Notes: generated by a model from the letters alone, not told the origin. Shown: positions 33,687 to 41,952, counted from the stretch's first letter. The stretch is DNA of 64,000 nt from JANQMX01 sp965247175 (GCA_965247175.1 OZ252006.1:3968001-4032000); one strand, 5' to 3'. A program made the numbers and translations.

Positions 33687-34095
33687 TCAAGAATGACCTG
33701 ATTCTACTAGAAAGTGAAGCCTCGTCCTTAAGTTCGCACTCCCAAACGACCAGGAAGCGCCATCCCATTGTCTGAAGTTTTTCTTGGTTGAGCCGGTCAC
33801 GGGCTGCGTTCGCTTCAAGCTTGGGGAGCCAAAACTCTAGACGGGACTTCGGAAGGCGCGCGAGTTTGCATGCGGGATCGAGGTGCCGGTGCCAGTAACA
33901 CCCGTGCACATATAGTACCTTTTTGCGCGACGGAAACACAAGATCTGGTGTGCCTGGAAGGTCGCGCCGATGCAGCCGATAGCGATAGCCCATGCCGTGC
34001 ACCAGCCGCCGCACCTTCATTTCGGGCTTGGTGTCCTTGCCCCGCACGAGACTCATGCGGTGGCTTCGTTCTTTCTTGGTCAGCGTATCGGTCAT
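33670..34095 (-). CDS. vsr: Vsr very-short-patch mismatch endonuclease
   Basis: The 141-residue protein nicks beside T:G mismatches that arise when 5-methylcytosine deaminates, protecting the methylase target sites from mutation. Family motifs are intact: RSHRMSLVRGKDTKPE, LPGTPDLVFPSRK with the catalytic Asp, and VHGCYWHRH. Start is ATG 34095; a long upstream frame is not coding. It is the first gene of the vsr-methylase-endonuclease unit. Confidence 0.93.
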   Translation of the reverse strand: MTDTLTKKERSHRMSLVRGKDTKPEMKVRRLVHGMGYRYRLHRRDLPGTPDLVFPSRKKVLYVHGCYWHRHLDPACKLARLPKSRLEFWLPKLEANAARDRLNQEKLQTMGWRFLVVWECELKDEASLSSRIRSFLNDEVN

Positions 34096-34170
34096 GCAAA
34101 GCGCGACTCCACTCGTTCCTTGATAGCTGATTCGGGGCGGCATTGGGAATGTGGGTCGAGTTGGTCGTCT

Positions 34171-34703
34171 CCATGGGCGAAACCATGGTGCGGGTCCAGA
34201 CTGCATAAGTCTGGTCGAGGGTTCCAAGGGGCTCTGAAATGCCCTTTGGTCGATGAGGTCCAGGGGAGAGCGACGTCTCCCCGGTCTCAATGAAATTGCC
34301 TCAATGGAATTGCCATGGGGGTCTTGGGGGAGCTTGGAGGCTCCCTCAAGTGGTGATGCACCGGCCACACGGTGTGAGGGATCAATCGGCGATACGATTG
34401 CATGGCGCGGGAATGGGCTCGATGCCCTGAACCGCGCCATTACGCCGGGGGGATCCAACGGGGGCGCGCAGACACGCAGTGTCGGAGCGGGCCCCCTTGG
34501 CAAGATGGTGTTGTAGTACAACACACATCTTGCGGTCTGCGGTATCGGCCAAACTGGCAAGATTTTGAGGCACTGCACAAAACGGATGGAAATGGATGGA
34601 CAAATGGAGGTGAAGCTTTACGCGCTGCGGTGCAGCGTTCGTGGATGATGGCCCTTCCGGGCGTGCGCAACATGACGTAGTATCCTCAACCGGTGATGGT
34701 TGA
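34171..34703 (+). ncRNA. Candidate large structured RNA: array of about 14 stem-loops
   Basis: This stretch has no coding signal but holds successive perfect or near-perfect hairpins: 34171-34188, 34196-34214, 34224-34249, 34263-34282, 34323-34350 (11 pairs), 34358-34375, 34383-34400, 34402-34440 (9 pairs with an inner 4-pair stem), 34455-34500 (10 pairs with an inner 5-pair stem), 34500-34533 (16 pairs with one bulge), 34623-34637, 34651-34662 and 34686-34703. Two 14-base tandem repeats (34287-34314) each form a tiny hairpin. In several stems the only non-Watson-Crick pairs are G-T read on the plus strand (34228/34245, 34327/34346, 34358/34375, 34622/34638), which would be A-C mismatches on the minus strand, favouring a plus-strand RNA. 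It may also be the leader of the nuclease gene. Confidence 0.6.
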
Positions 34704-34767
34704 ACGCATGGCGGTTCAATTGAGACCGTTGGCGCTCATGGAGCCGGGCTGAAGGGGAGAGCGCGTC

Positions 34768-35301
34768 ATGAAGCAGTTACTGACACTCACCATTTGTATG
34801 TTGGTGTCCAGTCTGGCGGTGGCCGATCCGATCGAGATCGAAGCGGTGCCGCGCGGGGTCGATGACGGCGATACCTACGTGATGCACTTCCGCTCGCAGG
34901 GTGTCGATACGCCGGAGAAGGCCCAACAATGCGAACGCGCCGATGGCACCTGTTACGCTTGCGGTCAGGACGCCAAGCAGGCGTTGCTCGACATGATCAC
35001 CTATGAAGAAAATGGGCGCGAAGAGCGCCATAAGCTGACCTTCAAGATCTGGACGGTCGGCACGTATGGCCGTCCGATCGTCACCGCCTATCACGGCGAC
35101 AAAGACCTGCATCTCGAACTGATTCGGCAAGGATGGGCGGTTGCCTATCGCCAGTATCTCCCCGCGTCTCTGAAGGACTCTTACATCGCGGCGGAAACCG
35201 AGGCGAAGGCCGCCAAGCGCGGCATATGGCAGGGCAACTTCATCGAACCGCAGAAATGGCGGCCGCGTGGCGGCGGTCTGCGGCTGCCGTGCGAGGAGTA
35301 G
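34768..35301 (+). CDS. Secreted thermonuclease (SNase) family protein
   Basis: The 177-residue protein has a signal peptide (MKQLLTLTICMLVSSLAVA) and an SNase domain: VDDGDTYVMHF, FRSQGVDTPEKAQ with the catalytic Arg-like position, YGRPIVTAY and LIRQGWAVAYRQY. It probably degrades DNA or RNA in the periplasm using Ca2+. SNase genes are frequent on conjugative elements, where they may remodel incoming DNA or serve nutrition. A GAAGGGGAGAG site precedes the ATG. It lies directly after the hairpin array on the same strand. Confidence 0.88.
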   Translation: MKQLLTLTICMLVSSLAVADPIEIEAVPRGVDDGDTYVMHFRSQGVDTPEKAQQCERADGTCYACGQDAKQALLDMITYEENGREERHKLTFKIWTVGTYGRPIVTAYHGDKDLHLELIRQGWAVAYRQYLPASLKDSYIAAETEAKAAKRGIWQGNFIEPQKWRPRGGGLRLPCEE

Positions 35302-35343
35302 GTCTTCGGTCCGCCAGGGAGAGCTATGTCATTCGAACAAGAA

Positions 35344-35370
35344 AAGCCGCCCGGGGATGCCGGGCGGCTT
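35344..35370. terminator. Bidirectional intrinsic terminator
   Basis: An 11-base-pair stem (AAGCCGCCCGG / CCGGGCGGCTT) with a 5-base loop lies between the convergent SNase gene and a small minus-strand gene. On the minus strand it is followed by TTCTTGTT, the better T tract; on the plus strand by CTTGGTTG. Confidence 0.8.
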
Positions 35371-35392
35371 CTTGGTTGAGAGCGCCGAGGCG

Positions 35393-35611
35393 TTACTCGG
35401 TTTCGCGGCTCTCATTGGGGAAGAGGTAGATGTCTTCGCTGACGATCTGGGTGCCGTGCAGGCGAAGGCAGATGCCGTCCTCGCGGTTCCAGGCGGCGCC
35501 GATCCGCTCGAAGCGTTCCTTGCGGCCGACAAGCTTCGGCGACTTGGCGATCCAGTCGGGCAGAGCCCCGTTCTCGCGCTTGGTCTTGGACGGTTGGTTG
35601 GTCGTGGTCAT
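35393..35611 (-). CDS. Small hypothetical mobile-element protein (72 aa)
   Basis: The product starts MTTTNQPSKTKRENGALPDW and continues with a beta-rich segment (RIGAAWNREDGICLRLHGTQ) ending in NESRETE. A GGAGAAACCCA site precedes ATG 35611. Small proteins with this ERIGAAWNREDG pattern are common on mobile elements of alphaproteobacteria, with unknown role. It lies downstream of the large palindrome at 35641-35806 and ends at the terminator. Confidence 0.7.
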   Translation of the reverse strand: MTTTNQPSKTKRENGALPDWIAKSPKLVGRKERFERIGAAWNREDGICLRLHGTQIVSEDIYLFPNESRETE

Positions 35612-35640
35612 TGGGTTTCTCCTTGAGTTGAAGGTGGTCG

Positions 35641-35806
35641 GGCCGGACCGTCCGGCCTTGTGCAAAAGGCGTCCGGCGGACAGTGAGAAGGGTCCGGGTC
35701 AAATGGTTTTGTGGGGGACCGGCTAGCGGCGCTTGCCCGCATGCGGGTTAGCAACGCTGCCGGGTAAAACCATTCGACGCGGCCCGGCTGTCCGCCAGCG
35801 TGCACA
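35641..35806. other. Multi-tier imperfect palindrome, about 150 bases
   Basis: A perfect palindrome GGCCGGACcGTCCGGCC (35641-35657) is followed by one long foldback: TGTGC/GCACA (35659-35663, 35802-35806), GGCGGACAG/CTGTCCGCC (35675-35683, 35788-35796), CCGG/CCGG, GTC/GAC, AATGGTTTT/AAAACCATT (35702-35710, 35766-35774), CCGGC/GCCGG, AGCG/CGCT, GCT/AGC and CCCGC/GCGGG at the tip (35736-35747). No gene lies here. It may be an origin, a recombination or transfer site, or an RNA leader of the 72-residue gene. Confidence 0.6.
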
Positions 35807-35898
35807 GGAAAGGCCGAAGGTGCCGATCAGAGCGGCGGTTCAAACGAAGAGAAAACCCGACCGCGCGTATCCGACCGTGAGAGAGGCGCATACGGGGA

Positions 35899-36147
35899 TC
35901 AATCGCGGCTGAGACGTCCGATGTTGAGGCGATTGCCGGACCGGTTGCCGCAGAGCGTGCAGCGGAGCTTTTGCTGGAGATCGAGGACGCGGCTGTATCC
36001 CGGAAAGCGGCGGCGCAATGTGGCAGGATCGAGTAATGCACTATGGCCGCATTCCGAACAGCTCACGCGAAACCGGTCCCAGCGCCCGAGGTCCTCAAGC
36101 CGCAAACTATAGAGCGGCCCGAGCGCAATGTTCCTAATATGTTCCAT
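35899..36147 (-). CDS. Small zinc-ribbon protein of unknown function (82 aa)
   Basis: The 82-residue product has CSECGHSALLD and CTLCGNRSGNR, two CxxC pairs 33 residues apart, forming a zinc ribbon, with an intervening helix (RRRFPGYSRVLDLQQKLR). ATG 36147 is preferred; an upstream frame to 36258 is Arg-rich and looks non-coding. It might bind nucleic acid. Similar small ribbons are widespread in alphaproteobacterial mobile elements. Confidence 0.6.
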   Translation of the reverse strand: MEHIRNIALGPLYSLRLEDLGRWDRFRVSCSECGHSALLDPATLRRRFPGYSRVLDLQQKLRCTLCGNRSGNRLNIGRLSRD

Positions 36148-36314
36148 GTGCCGACGATACGAAGAGTCGGCACCAGGAGTCCAGATCGCGGCGCGATCCG
36201 GGGCTCTTTCCCGGGCTTTGCCCGCCCGGCGCCCGGGGCGGCGGAGTCCGTGCGGCATGCTGCGCGCAAACGTCTTCGATGGGCGAAGACCGTGAAGCTC
36301 AGGAGATTGGAAGC

Positions 36315-37529
36315 ATGCTCAATGGCACTCAAATGCACCCCCTTCCGCCGCAGCGGCGGGCCGGGGCGGCGCAGGAAGATAAGAGAGAAAGAGAACCCTG
36401 GCCCTACCTGAACCTGGCACGGAGTCTGGCGCTCCTGTTTGCGGGTCTGGTGGGGCTGTCGGCGTTTTGGGGCCTGCGCCACTTGCTGGCGGCGGAAGGC
36501 GGGTTATCCTCGTGGCTGATCGCGGGGTGTCTCGGCGTCGTGCTGGCCGCGTTGTTGGCCGGGGCATGGCACATGCTGCTGAGCCTGGCCGCCACGGTTC
36601 AACAGGATGCGCCAAAGATTGCGAAGGTCATCGCCGGCGGCCTCGGCCTTACGGGCGTGCAGATCGCGACGACGAGCTGGTTCCTGGCGACCGCCATCGG
36701 CGGTGGCGCGGCGTTGCAAGTCCATCAGACGGCGCACCTGAATCAACTCGCCTCAATCGCCGCTTACGTCCAGCAACGCAGCGAGCAAGACCGGGGAATT
36801 CTCTCCGCCCTGTCGCAAACCGGAGGCGCCTTGCAGGGGCTTGTCGCGTGCGAAGAACGCCGTGGCTGCCTCTCCGGGCAAATCGGCAGTGGCCCGGTGA
36901 CAGCGGAGCTGGGTCGCTTGGCGCAATCCTTCGAGCGTGGGCGGCAAGAGTTCGAGACAGCCCTGAACCGTCGGCCCACCCTGCTGGCCGATGTGCGCGA
37001 TCAACTCGACCGGGCGCATCTGGCGGTGCGAAGCGGTGACGAAGAGGCCTTCGGCACAGCCGTCAATACGGCGATTGCCGGATTGAGCGGGGCGCGCGCC
37101 GCCGATCCGCTGCAGGGCCTTAGTGGGTTTGAGGATCAGAGCGCCTGGCCGGAGGTGCAGGCCGTCCTCAGCCGCCTGCGCGGAACGCTTGGGACTGCGG
37201 AGTCCTTGGCGGCGGCTCCTGTTCTGTCCCCCTACACGCCGCTTGATCGGGCGAGTGCGGTGATCGAATACGCGGATGAGGTCGCCTTTGCCTGGGTGAT
37301 CGCGGTGGTGATCGATGCCCTGCCCTTCACCTTGCTGCTTCTGGTCCTGCTGGCCGGACATTTGCGCAGCGCCCCGGCGATGGATCCGCCGATGACGGGG
37401 ACGGTCGGGGTGGAGCACGACACGCAAGCTGGTGGCGGGTTTCCAAAGCCCTGGGTCGTGGCGACGCCGGAGATGCGCGGTCCGACGGAACCGCTCTATG
37501 CAAGGAGCGTCCGACCGCCGAACGTTTGA
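36315..37529 (+). CDS. Membrane protein with long periplasmic helical domain
   Basis: The 404-residue protein has three hydrophobic segments near the N terminus (about 35-55, 65-90, 105-130), a largely helical soluble domain (about 140-330) with one Cys pair (ACEERRGCL), and a fourth hydrophobic segment (about 335-360) before a Pro-rich tail. Start ATG 36315 is chosen for AGGAG 10 bases upstream; ATG 36279 has none. Its topology recalls signalling or transfer-associated membrane proteins, but I recognise no family. Confidence 0.7.
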   Translation: MLNGTQMHPLPPQRRAGAAQEDKREREPWPYLNLARSLALLFAGLVGLSAFWGLRHLLAAEGGLSSWLIAGCLGVVLAALLAGAWHMLLSLAATVQQDAPKIAKVIAGGLGLTGVQIATTSWFLATAIGGGAALQVHQTAHLNQLASIAAYVQQRSEQDRGILSALSQTGGALQGLVACEERRGCLSGQIGSGPVTAELGRLAQSFERGRQEFETALNRRPTLLADVRDQLDRAHLAVRSGDEEAFGTAVNTAIAGLSGARAADPLQGLSGFEDQSAWPEVQAVLSRLRGTLGTAESLAAAPVLSPYTPLDRASAVIEYADEVAFAWVIAVVIDALPFTLLLLVLLAGHLRSAPAMDPPMTGTVGVEHDTQAGGGFPKPWVVATPEMRGPTEPLYARSVRPPNV

Positions 37530-37550
37530 GCGAGTCCCGTTGGGGAAAGG

Positions 37551-37584
37551 GCCGCCGCAGTCTTTGTGGCGGCTCTCTCTTTGT
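37551..37584 (+). terminator. Probable terminator after the membrane protein gene
   Basis: GCCGCC (37551-37556) pairs with GGCGGC (37568-37573), followed by TCTCTCTTTGTTG, a T-rich though interrupted tail. Confidence 0.5.
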
Positions 37585-37680
37585 TGTCGTGGTGGCAACG
37601 AATCTTATAGAGCTAGATTGATTTCGGTTGTGAACGAGGATTAAACTGCAACTTATTTAATCCGGCGGTGGGAACAGATC

Positions 37681-38808
37681 ATGCAACTCTCACAAGCAAC
37701 TCGCCGACAATCGATGGCAATCAAATACTTTCTCGCTATCGGGATATCCGCAGCATGGCTCTTCCATTGGCAAATTGCGATTGCCGAGATCAAGCACCCA
37801 ATGTTGTTGGCATCAGTGGGGGGAAACACAAACGACCTTGGGATCGCCTTCATAAATATGGAAGGACAAGAAGTCCTCGATACAATTTACATGCCCTATC
37901 ACGATACCGCAGCCAAAAACCATGACTGCTACCAAGACCTGCCTGACCTTCCACGTAATCCTCTTCCAGCAAAAACATTAGTTGTACAGACGGAGGTGGA
38001 TCTGGAAGGCAATCTCAGTCGGTCGGACTTCGTGAAGTTGGCCGGCAAGGTGCGCCTCATCAGAGAAAAGCAATACTCAGCGTCCGAAGCTTTTGAGCAA
38101 CATGTTCTGCCAAAAGAAGGGCTTCGTCGTTTTCTACGAGAGCCAGCCGATGAATGTTTGCTGGAAGGGACAGTCGCCATTCAGAAAGTCTTCATGGTTA
38201 AGGGCCGGTACCAAGAAGGCTATACCGTGGAAGTCACGGGTGAGATAGAAGCCGATCTTGTGGAGGCGTTGAAAGACGTAATCAAATCGTCTTGGGGACA
38301 GAGGATACTCAAGAAATTGAACTTGACCGCTGCGGTTAGAGGAAATATCCAACGTCATGAGGAAGCTGCCGTTGAAATGAATCAGCTTGCGAGAATCGGG
38401 TTTGTTCCTCTCATGATCTCGCGGAATGATTTGGATGAAAAGATTGCGCTTGGCACTAGGTTTCCTTTCAAATTATTAGTGTCACGGGAAGAGCGTGACG
38501 GAGTGGTTGAATACAAGGTCAACGAGTCAGAGTGTCACTTAGCCGATGAGTTTGAAATCGATCAAGTACTTAGACGCTTTTATGCATCTCTAGGCCAATC
38601 GGACGATAAAAAAGACTTCATAGAGTTTAATTCTGGCGATGAAGTGCACGCCAGATATGCTCATATCGTAAATATTATTCGGATAATTAAGCAAGAATGC
38701 TCAGGCCGCACCGATCTTTGGGAGAACATCATTTCTCCGCAGCCTATAGACGGTGAGCAACCGGACGACATCGACGAAGACGGTGAGAGACACAAGCCCG
38801 CAGCATAG
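37681..38808 (+). CDS. Secreted or membrane-anchored protein of unknown function, AT-rich
   Basis: The 375-residue protein has an N-terminal hydrophobic segment (YFLAIGISAAWLFHWQIAIA, residues about 16-35) that is a signal peptide or anchor. Start could be ATG 37681 or ATG 37714. The rest is hydrophilic, with alternating strands and helices and Cys at about 82, 160, 285 and 350. Codon use is AT-rich compared with the coupling-protein operon next to it, so it may be recent cargo. No family recognised. Confidence 0.7.
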   Translation: MQLSQATRRQSMAIKYFLAIGISAAWLFHWQIAIAEIKHPMLLASVGGNTNDLGIAFINMEGQEVLDTIYMPYHDTAAKNHDCYQDLPDLPRNPLPAKTLVVQTEVDLEGNLSRSDFVKLAGKVRLIREKQYSASEAFEQHVLPKEGLRRFLREPADECLLEGTVAIQKVFMVKGRYQEGYTVEVTGEIEADLVEALKDVIKSSWGQRILKKLNLTAAVRGNIQRHEEAAVEMNQLARIGFVPLMISRNDLDEKIALGTRFPFKLLVSREERDGVVEYKVNESECHLADEFEIDQVLRRFYASLGQSDDKKDFIEFNSGDEVHARYAHIVNIIRIIKQECSGRTDLWENIISPQPIDGEQPDDIDEDGERHKPAA

Positions 38809-38816
38809 CAGGTTCC

Positions 38817-40721
38817 TTAGCGCCCCTTCGCTTTGCGAAGGACCTTCATCGTCTGCCGCAGGAACGCGTCCGCCTCTTCGATCGCCTGCTTCCGTGCGGC
38901 GGCGCGCGCGGCAAGCTGCCGGTCGCGCTGTTGCAGCATTTCCGATTTGCTGCGCGCCGGATTCTTGATCGGATCGAAGAGTCCGGCAAAGCGCGGGCTG
39001 TCGAAATAGCTCTCGCGCTTCAGGGCGAAGGGCCGCTCGCCCTTGATGCTGACGATCTGGGTCATCGCCTCGCGGCGGAAGAGCCGCTCGATCTCATCGG
39101 GGAGCAAGAGCGGGCTGCGCTGGATCTGTTCATTGTGAGAGCGGGTGGTGCTGGCGCTCTCGCCGCTGGACTGCGGATCGAGGAAGAGATTGAGCGCTCC
39201 GGCGGCCATGCCGACCGGTCCCCGGCTCCCGAGGATCGACCCGACCCTTGCGACATCGCCGGGATCGCCGGTCGAGGCGGTGATCGAGGAGTTGATATTC
39301 TCGACCATGCGCGAAACCTCGCCCTCGCCAAGTTTCTTGGAGAGGAAGGTCAGGGTCGAGTCATCCGAGTTGGCGAAGGCCTGGATCCCCCCGGCATTGC
39401 CGAGGAAGGTTTCCCAGCCGTGACGATAGTAGCGTTTGAGTTGGCTGAGATCCTGCAGGATCGCCCAGAGTTTCACCCCGAACCCGGCCGCATACCCGGC
39501 CGCATGCTCCAAGGTCTCCATGTGCTTCAGGGAGGCGAACTCCTCCAGCAGGAAGAGCACCGGATGACCGGTCGCGGGCTCGTCGTCGATCTCATACATG
39601 CGCTCAAGACAGGCGGTAATCATCAACCGGAGCCAGCGCCCGCAATCATGCATGCGCTGCGGCGGCAGGCAGAGATAGAGCGTGACGCCCTGTGCATCGG
39701 TTTTCAGGCGGTCGAGATCGACGCTCGAATGTGAGAGCACGCTGCGCATGGCGCGGCGCTCCAGGAATTCGAGATTGCGGCGTGCGGTCGAGAGGACCGC
39801 ACCGCGTTCGCGGTCGCCCATAGCGATGAGCATGGTGGCGGCCCCGGCGATGATGCCGTCGCATTCCTCCCGCTCCAGCATCAACTGCAGCAGATAAGTG
39901 AAGGAATCGGGATCGTCCGGTTCGGGGGACACGCCGCCCCGATCGGCGGCGAGCTGATCCACCGCGCCGCGCATCAGGAGATCATAGACGGCGATCAGGT
40001 TCCGCCGCGGGTTGTCCCGATAAACAAACACAACAAACAGGATGAGTGCTTTGATGAAGAGCTTGGCGGACTCATCGAAATGCGCGTCTTCGTCCTTGCT
40101 GCGCACGATCAAACTCTCGGCGATGGCGGCGGCGCGATCGACCAGATCGGGATCGTCCGGGTGCAGAAGATCGAGCGGGTTCCACCCCGCCTTTAACTCC
40201 TCCGGGAACTTGGTAGTGTCATAGGGATCGAAGACGCAGACCGTCTGGCCCATTCCGTCGCAATGCTTGGAGCCGTAGCCGCGCCGGGATGCGGTGATCT
40301 TCGCGTTCTCGCCCTTCGGATCGATACAGATAATCGAGCCCGGATAGAGACAGAGATTCGGGATGATCGCCGAGGTGCCTTTCCCGGCCCGCGTCGAGCC
40401 AAGGGTGACCATGTGGCGGTCGTCGCGAATCCCGACCGGGATCTCATCGGTCTCATTGAGTGTGACAATGTGACTGTCGAGCTGTGCCACGACACGTGCC
40501 GTCCACTCCGGGGCAAGAGACGTATCGGCGGTGAGCTCGGCGCGAAAGGCGTAAAGCCGTTCGAGGATCGGACCGGCGTCCGCATGCGGGACCGGAACCA
40601 AGCCGAGATAGAGGTCGCCGGGCTTGTAGTCATAAGCGGCAATCTCTTCAACGTGCGCCCACCGCGCGGTGGCGATGGGCGCATTATAGGAGCGGGCGTC
40701 TCTGCCGCGCGGCAGGTCCAT
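38817..40721 (-). CDS. VirD4/TraG-type coupling protein without membrane anchor
   Basis: The 634-residue ATPase has Walker A in GSTRAGKGTS (about residue 135), Walker B as LFLLEEFASL (about 370) and the all-alpha domain between. It would pump the relaxase-DNA complex to a secretion channel. Unlike classical VirD4/TraG it has no N-terminal transmembrane helices; residues 1-110 are soluble. The two genes upstream in the same operon include a single-span membrane protein that might supply the anchor. No other type IV secretion gene is in the element. A GAGGGAAG site precedes ATG 40721. Confidence 0.9.
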   Translation of the reverse strand: MDLPRGRDARSYNAPIATARWAHVEEIAAYDYKPGDLYLGLVPVPHADAGPILERLYAFRAELTADTSLAPEWTARVVAQLDSHIVTLNETDEIPVGIRDDRHMVTLGSTRAGKGTSAIIPNLCLYPGSIICIDPKGENAKITASRRGYGSKHCDGMGQTVCVFDPYDTTKFPEELKAGWNPLDLLHPDDPDLVDRAAAIAESLIVRSKDEDAHFDESAKLFIKALILFVVFVYRDNPRRNLIAVYDLLMRGAVDQLAADRGGVSPEPDDPDSFTYLLQLMLEREECDGIIAGAATMLIAMGDRERGAVLSTARRNLEFLERRAMRSVLSHSSVDLDRLKTDAQGVTLYLCLPPQRMHDCGRWLRLMITACLERMYEIDDEPATGHPVLFLLEEFASLKHMETLEHAAGYAAGFGVKLWAILQDLSQLKRYYRHGWETFLGNAGGIQAFANSDDSTLTFLSKKLGEGEVSRMVENINSSITASTGDPGDVARVGSILGSRGPVGMAAGALNLFLDPQSSGESASTTRSHNEQIQRSPLLLPDEIERLFRREAMTQIVSIKGERPFALKRESYFDSPRFAGLFDPIKNPARSKSEMLQQRDRQLAARAAARKQAIEEADAFLRQTMKVLRKAKGR

Positions 40722-40733
40722 GAGGTCTTCCCT

Positions 40734-40991
40734 CTACAGAGACGGTTCGAGCACAGGATGCGGGCCGCGCCGATGAAGCCGCGCCTTGATCGTGGCAAAG
40801 CGCTCCGGGTTGGGCGGTTCCGGCGCCAGGGAGCTATCGCCGCTCCCGGATTGCTGCACCTCGGACTCGGCTGGCTTCGGTGCAGCATTGTCAGGACCTC
40901 CCGAGAAACTCTCGCGTGCCCGGGGGCCGGGAGCGGGCGCAATCGTCTCCGCGACCGAACTTCGCTCCAGCATTCGAAGATCGCCCGTCAT
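40734..40991 (-). CDS. Small Pro/Ser-rich protein of the coupling-protein operon (85 aa)
   Basis: The 85-residue product is low-complexity (Pro, Ser, Glu, Gly) with a more ordered C-terminal segment (PERFATIKARLHRRG). Its ATG overlaps the upstream stop as ATGA. Probably disordered; possibly an adaptor between the anchor protein and the coupling ATPase. No family recognised. Confidence 0.6.
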   Translation of the reverse strand: MTGDLRMLERSSVAETIAPAPGPRARESFSGGPDNAAPKPAESEVQQSGSGDSSLAPEPPNPERFATIKARLHRRGPHPVLEPSL

Positions 40992-41464
40992 GACGAGCTC
41001 CGCCGCGTGTAAACCCGGCTGCGCTCAATCTCGCGCAGCGCATTCCGGTAGTAGGACTCCGCCGCCTGATAGCAGATCGCGCCGAGCTGGGCGTCGAAGG
41101 CCTGCGCCATCGCACAGCGCCCCGTCCACACCGCATAGTCGCTGCGCAAATCGGCGAGCTTCTCGGCGATGCGCTGCTGTTCGAAGAGTTCGAGCTGCTT
41201 GAGGTTATCCTCGCGCATGATCTCTCCGTAAAAATCCGCCGCCCCCTGCCCGGCGAGAGTGAGCGGCTTCAAATGCTGCGGCAGAAAGAGCTGCCCAGCG
41301 ACGACACCGGCACAAACCCAAACGAAGAGATTGAGGCCGCCGCCGCGCCGCTTCTGCGCGGGACGCTCATTTAAAATCGCTCTTGGGTCGGCGGGCGCCG
41401 GAACCCCCGGCGCAGAGGGCGGGGGCATAGACGTCGGACTTTGCGAGCGTAAAGGGGACGTCAT
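40988..41464 (-). CDS. Single-span membrane protein of the coupling-protein operon (158 aa)
   Basis: The 158-residue product has a Pro-rich N terminus, one transmembrane helix (LNLFVWVCAGVVAGQLFL, about residues 43-60) after a basic KRR patch, and a helical C-terminal domain with Cys in GRCAMAQ and AICYQAA. ATG 41464 is chosen for AAGGAG upstream; ATG 41488 lacks one. It may be the membrane partner that the coupling ATPase lacks. Confidence 0.7.
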   Translation of the reverse strand: MTSPLRSQSPTSMPPPSAPGVPAPADPRAILNERPAQKRRGGGLNLFVWVCAGVVAGQLFLPQHLKPLTLAGQGAADFYGEIMREDNLKQLELFEQQRIAEKLADLRSDYAVWTGRCAMAQAFDAQLGAICYQAAESYYRNALREIERSRVYTRRSSS

Positions 41465-41568
41465 TGAGATCTCCTTGTCGATCCGCACGCCGCCCGGTGC
41501 GGCGTGTCATGCCCCTGGTTCTAAAGGCACATGACGCCCTCTCCGGGCGGCGCCTGGGAAACTCGGAG

Positions 41569-41952
41569 TCACTCCTCATCCTCATCCGCGTCATCCTCAT
41601 CGGCCCGCAACAGGCAATAGAGGTAGATGACTTCGAGGCGCTCATACTTGCGGGAGTAGTGCTTCGGTTGCGTGCCGCAGGGGGACGACGCCAGGAAGTT
41701 GGACATCCACCGCATGTCCGGATCTTCGAAGAGATCGTCGACGTCAGGCACCTCAAAGGGCGTGCCGTCATGGCGTAAGAGTAGCTCGTGATGGTCATAG
41801 AGGAGCGTCAGTGCATCCAACCAACCGCGGCGGCTTTGAATGCTCTCTTCATGTTCGAGACGTGCCGGTTTCCAGAGCTTCCGCCGGTAGAACTGGCGAT
41901 TGCGAAGCCTGCGCCGGGGTGGAGTCCTGTACTTTTCGCGACGCTTGGTCAT
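41569..41952 (-). CDS. Hypothetical protein with basic head and acidic tail (127 aa)
   Basis: Residues 1-35 are strongly basic (RRRLRNRQFYRRKLWK) and the last 12 are almost all Asp and Glu. The middle has YDHHELLLRHDGTPF and DDLFEDPDMRW. AAGGAG precedes ATG 41952. The charge split suggests nucleic-acid binding or self-association. It starts the minus-strand run that leads to the coupling protein. No family known. Confidence 0.65.
   Translation of the reverse strand: MTKRREKYRTPPRRRLRNRQFYRRKLWKPARLEHEESIQSRRGWLDALTLLYDHHELLLRHDGTPFEVPDVDDLFEDPDMRWMSNFLASSPCGTQPKHYSRKYERLEVIYLYCLLRADEDDADEDEE

Noticed and set aside
34171..34703. Group II intron or retron RNA as explanation for the hairpin array
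   Set aside because: I see no domain V-like hairpin of a group II intron and no reverse transcriptase gene in the window.
34171..34703. CRISPR array
   Set aside because: The stems differ in sequence and spacing; there are no repeated units with unique spacers, and no cas genes.
35736..35760. Integron attC site within the long foldback
   Set aside because: The expected conserved core sites (RYYYAAC and GTTRRRY) are not both present and no tyrosine integron integrase is in the window.
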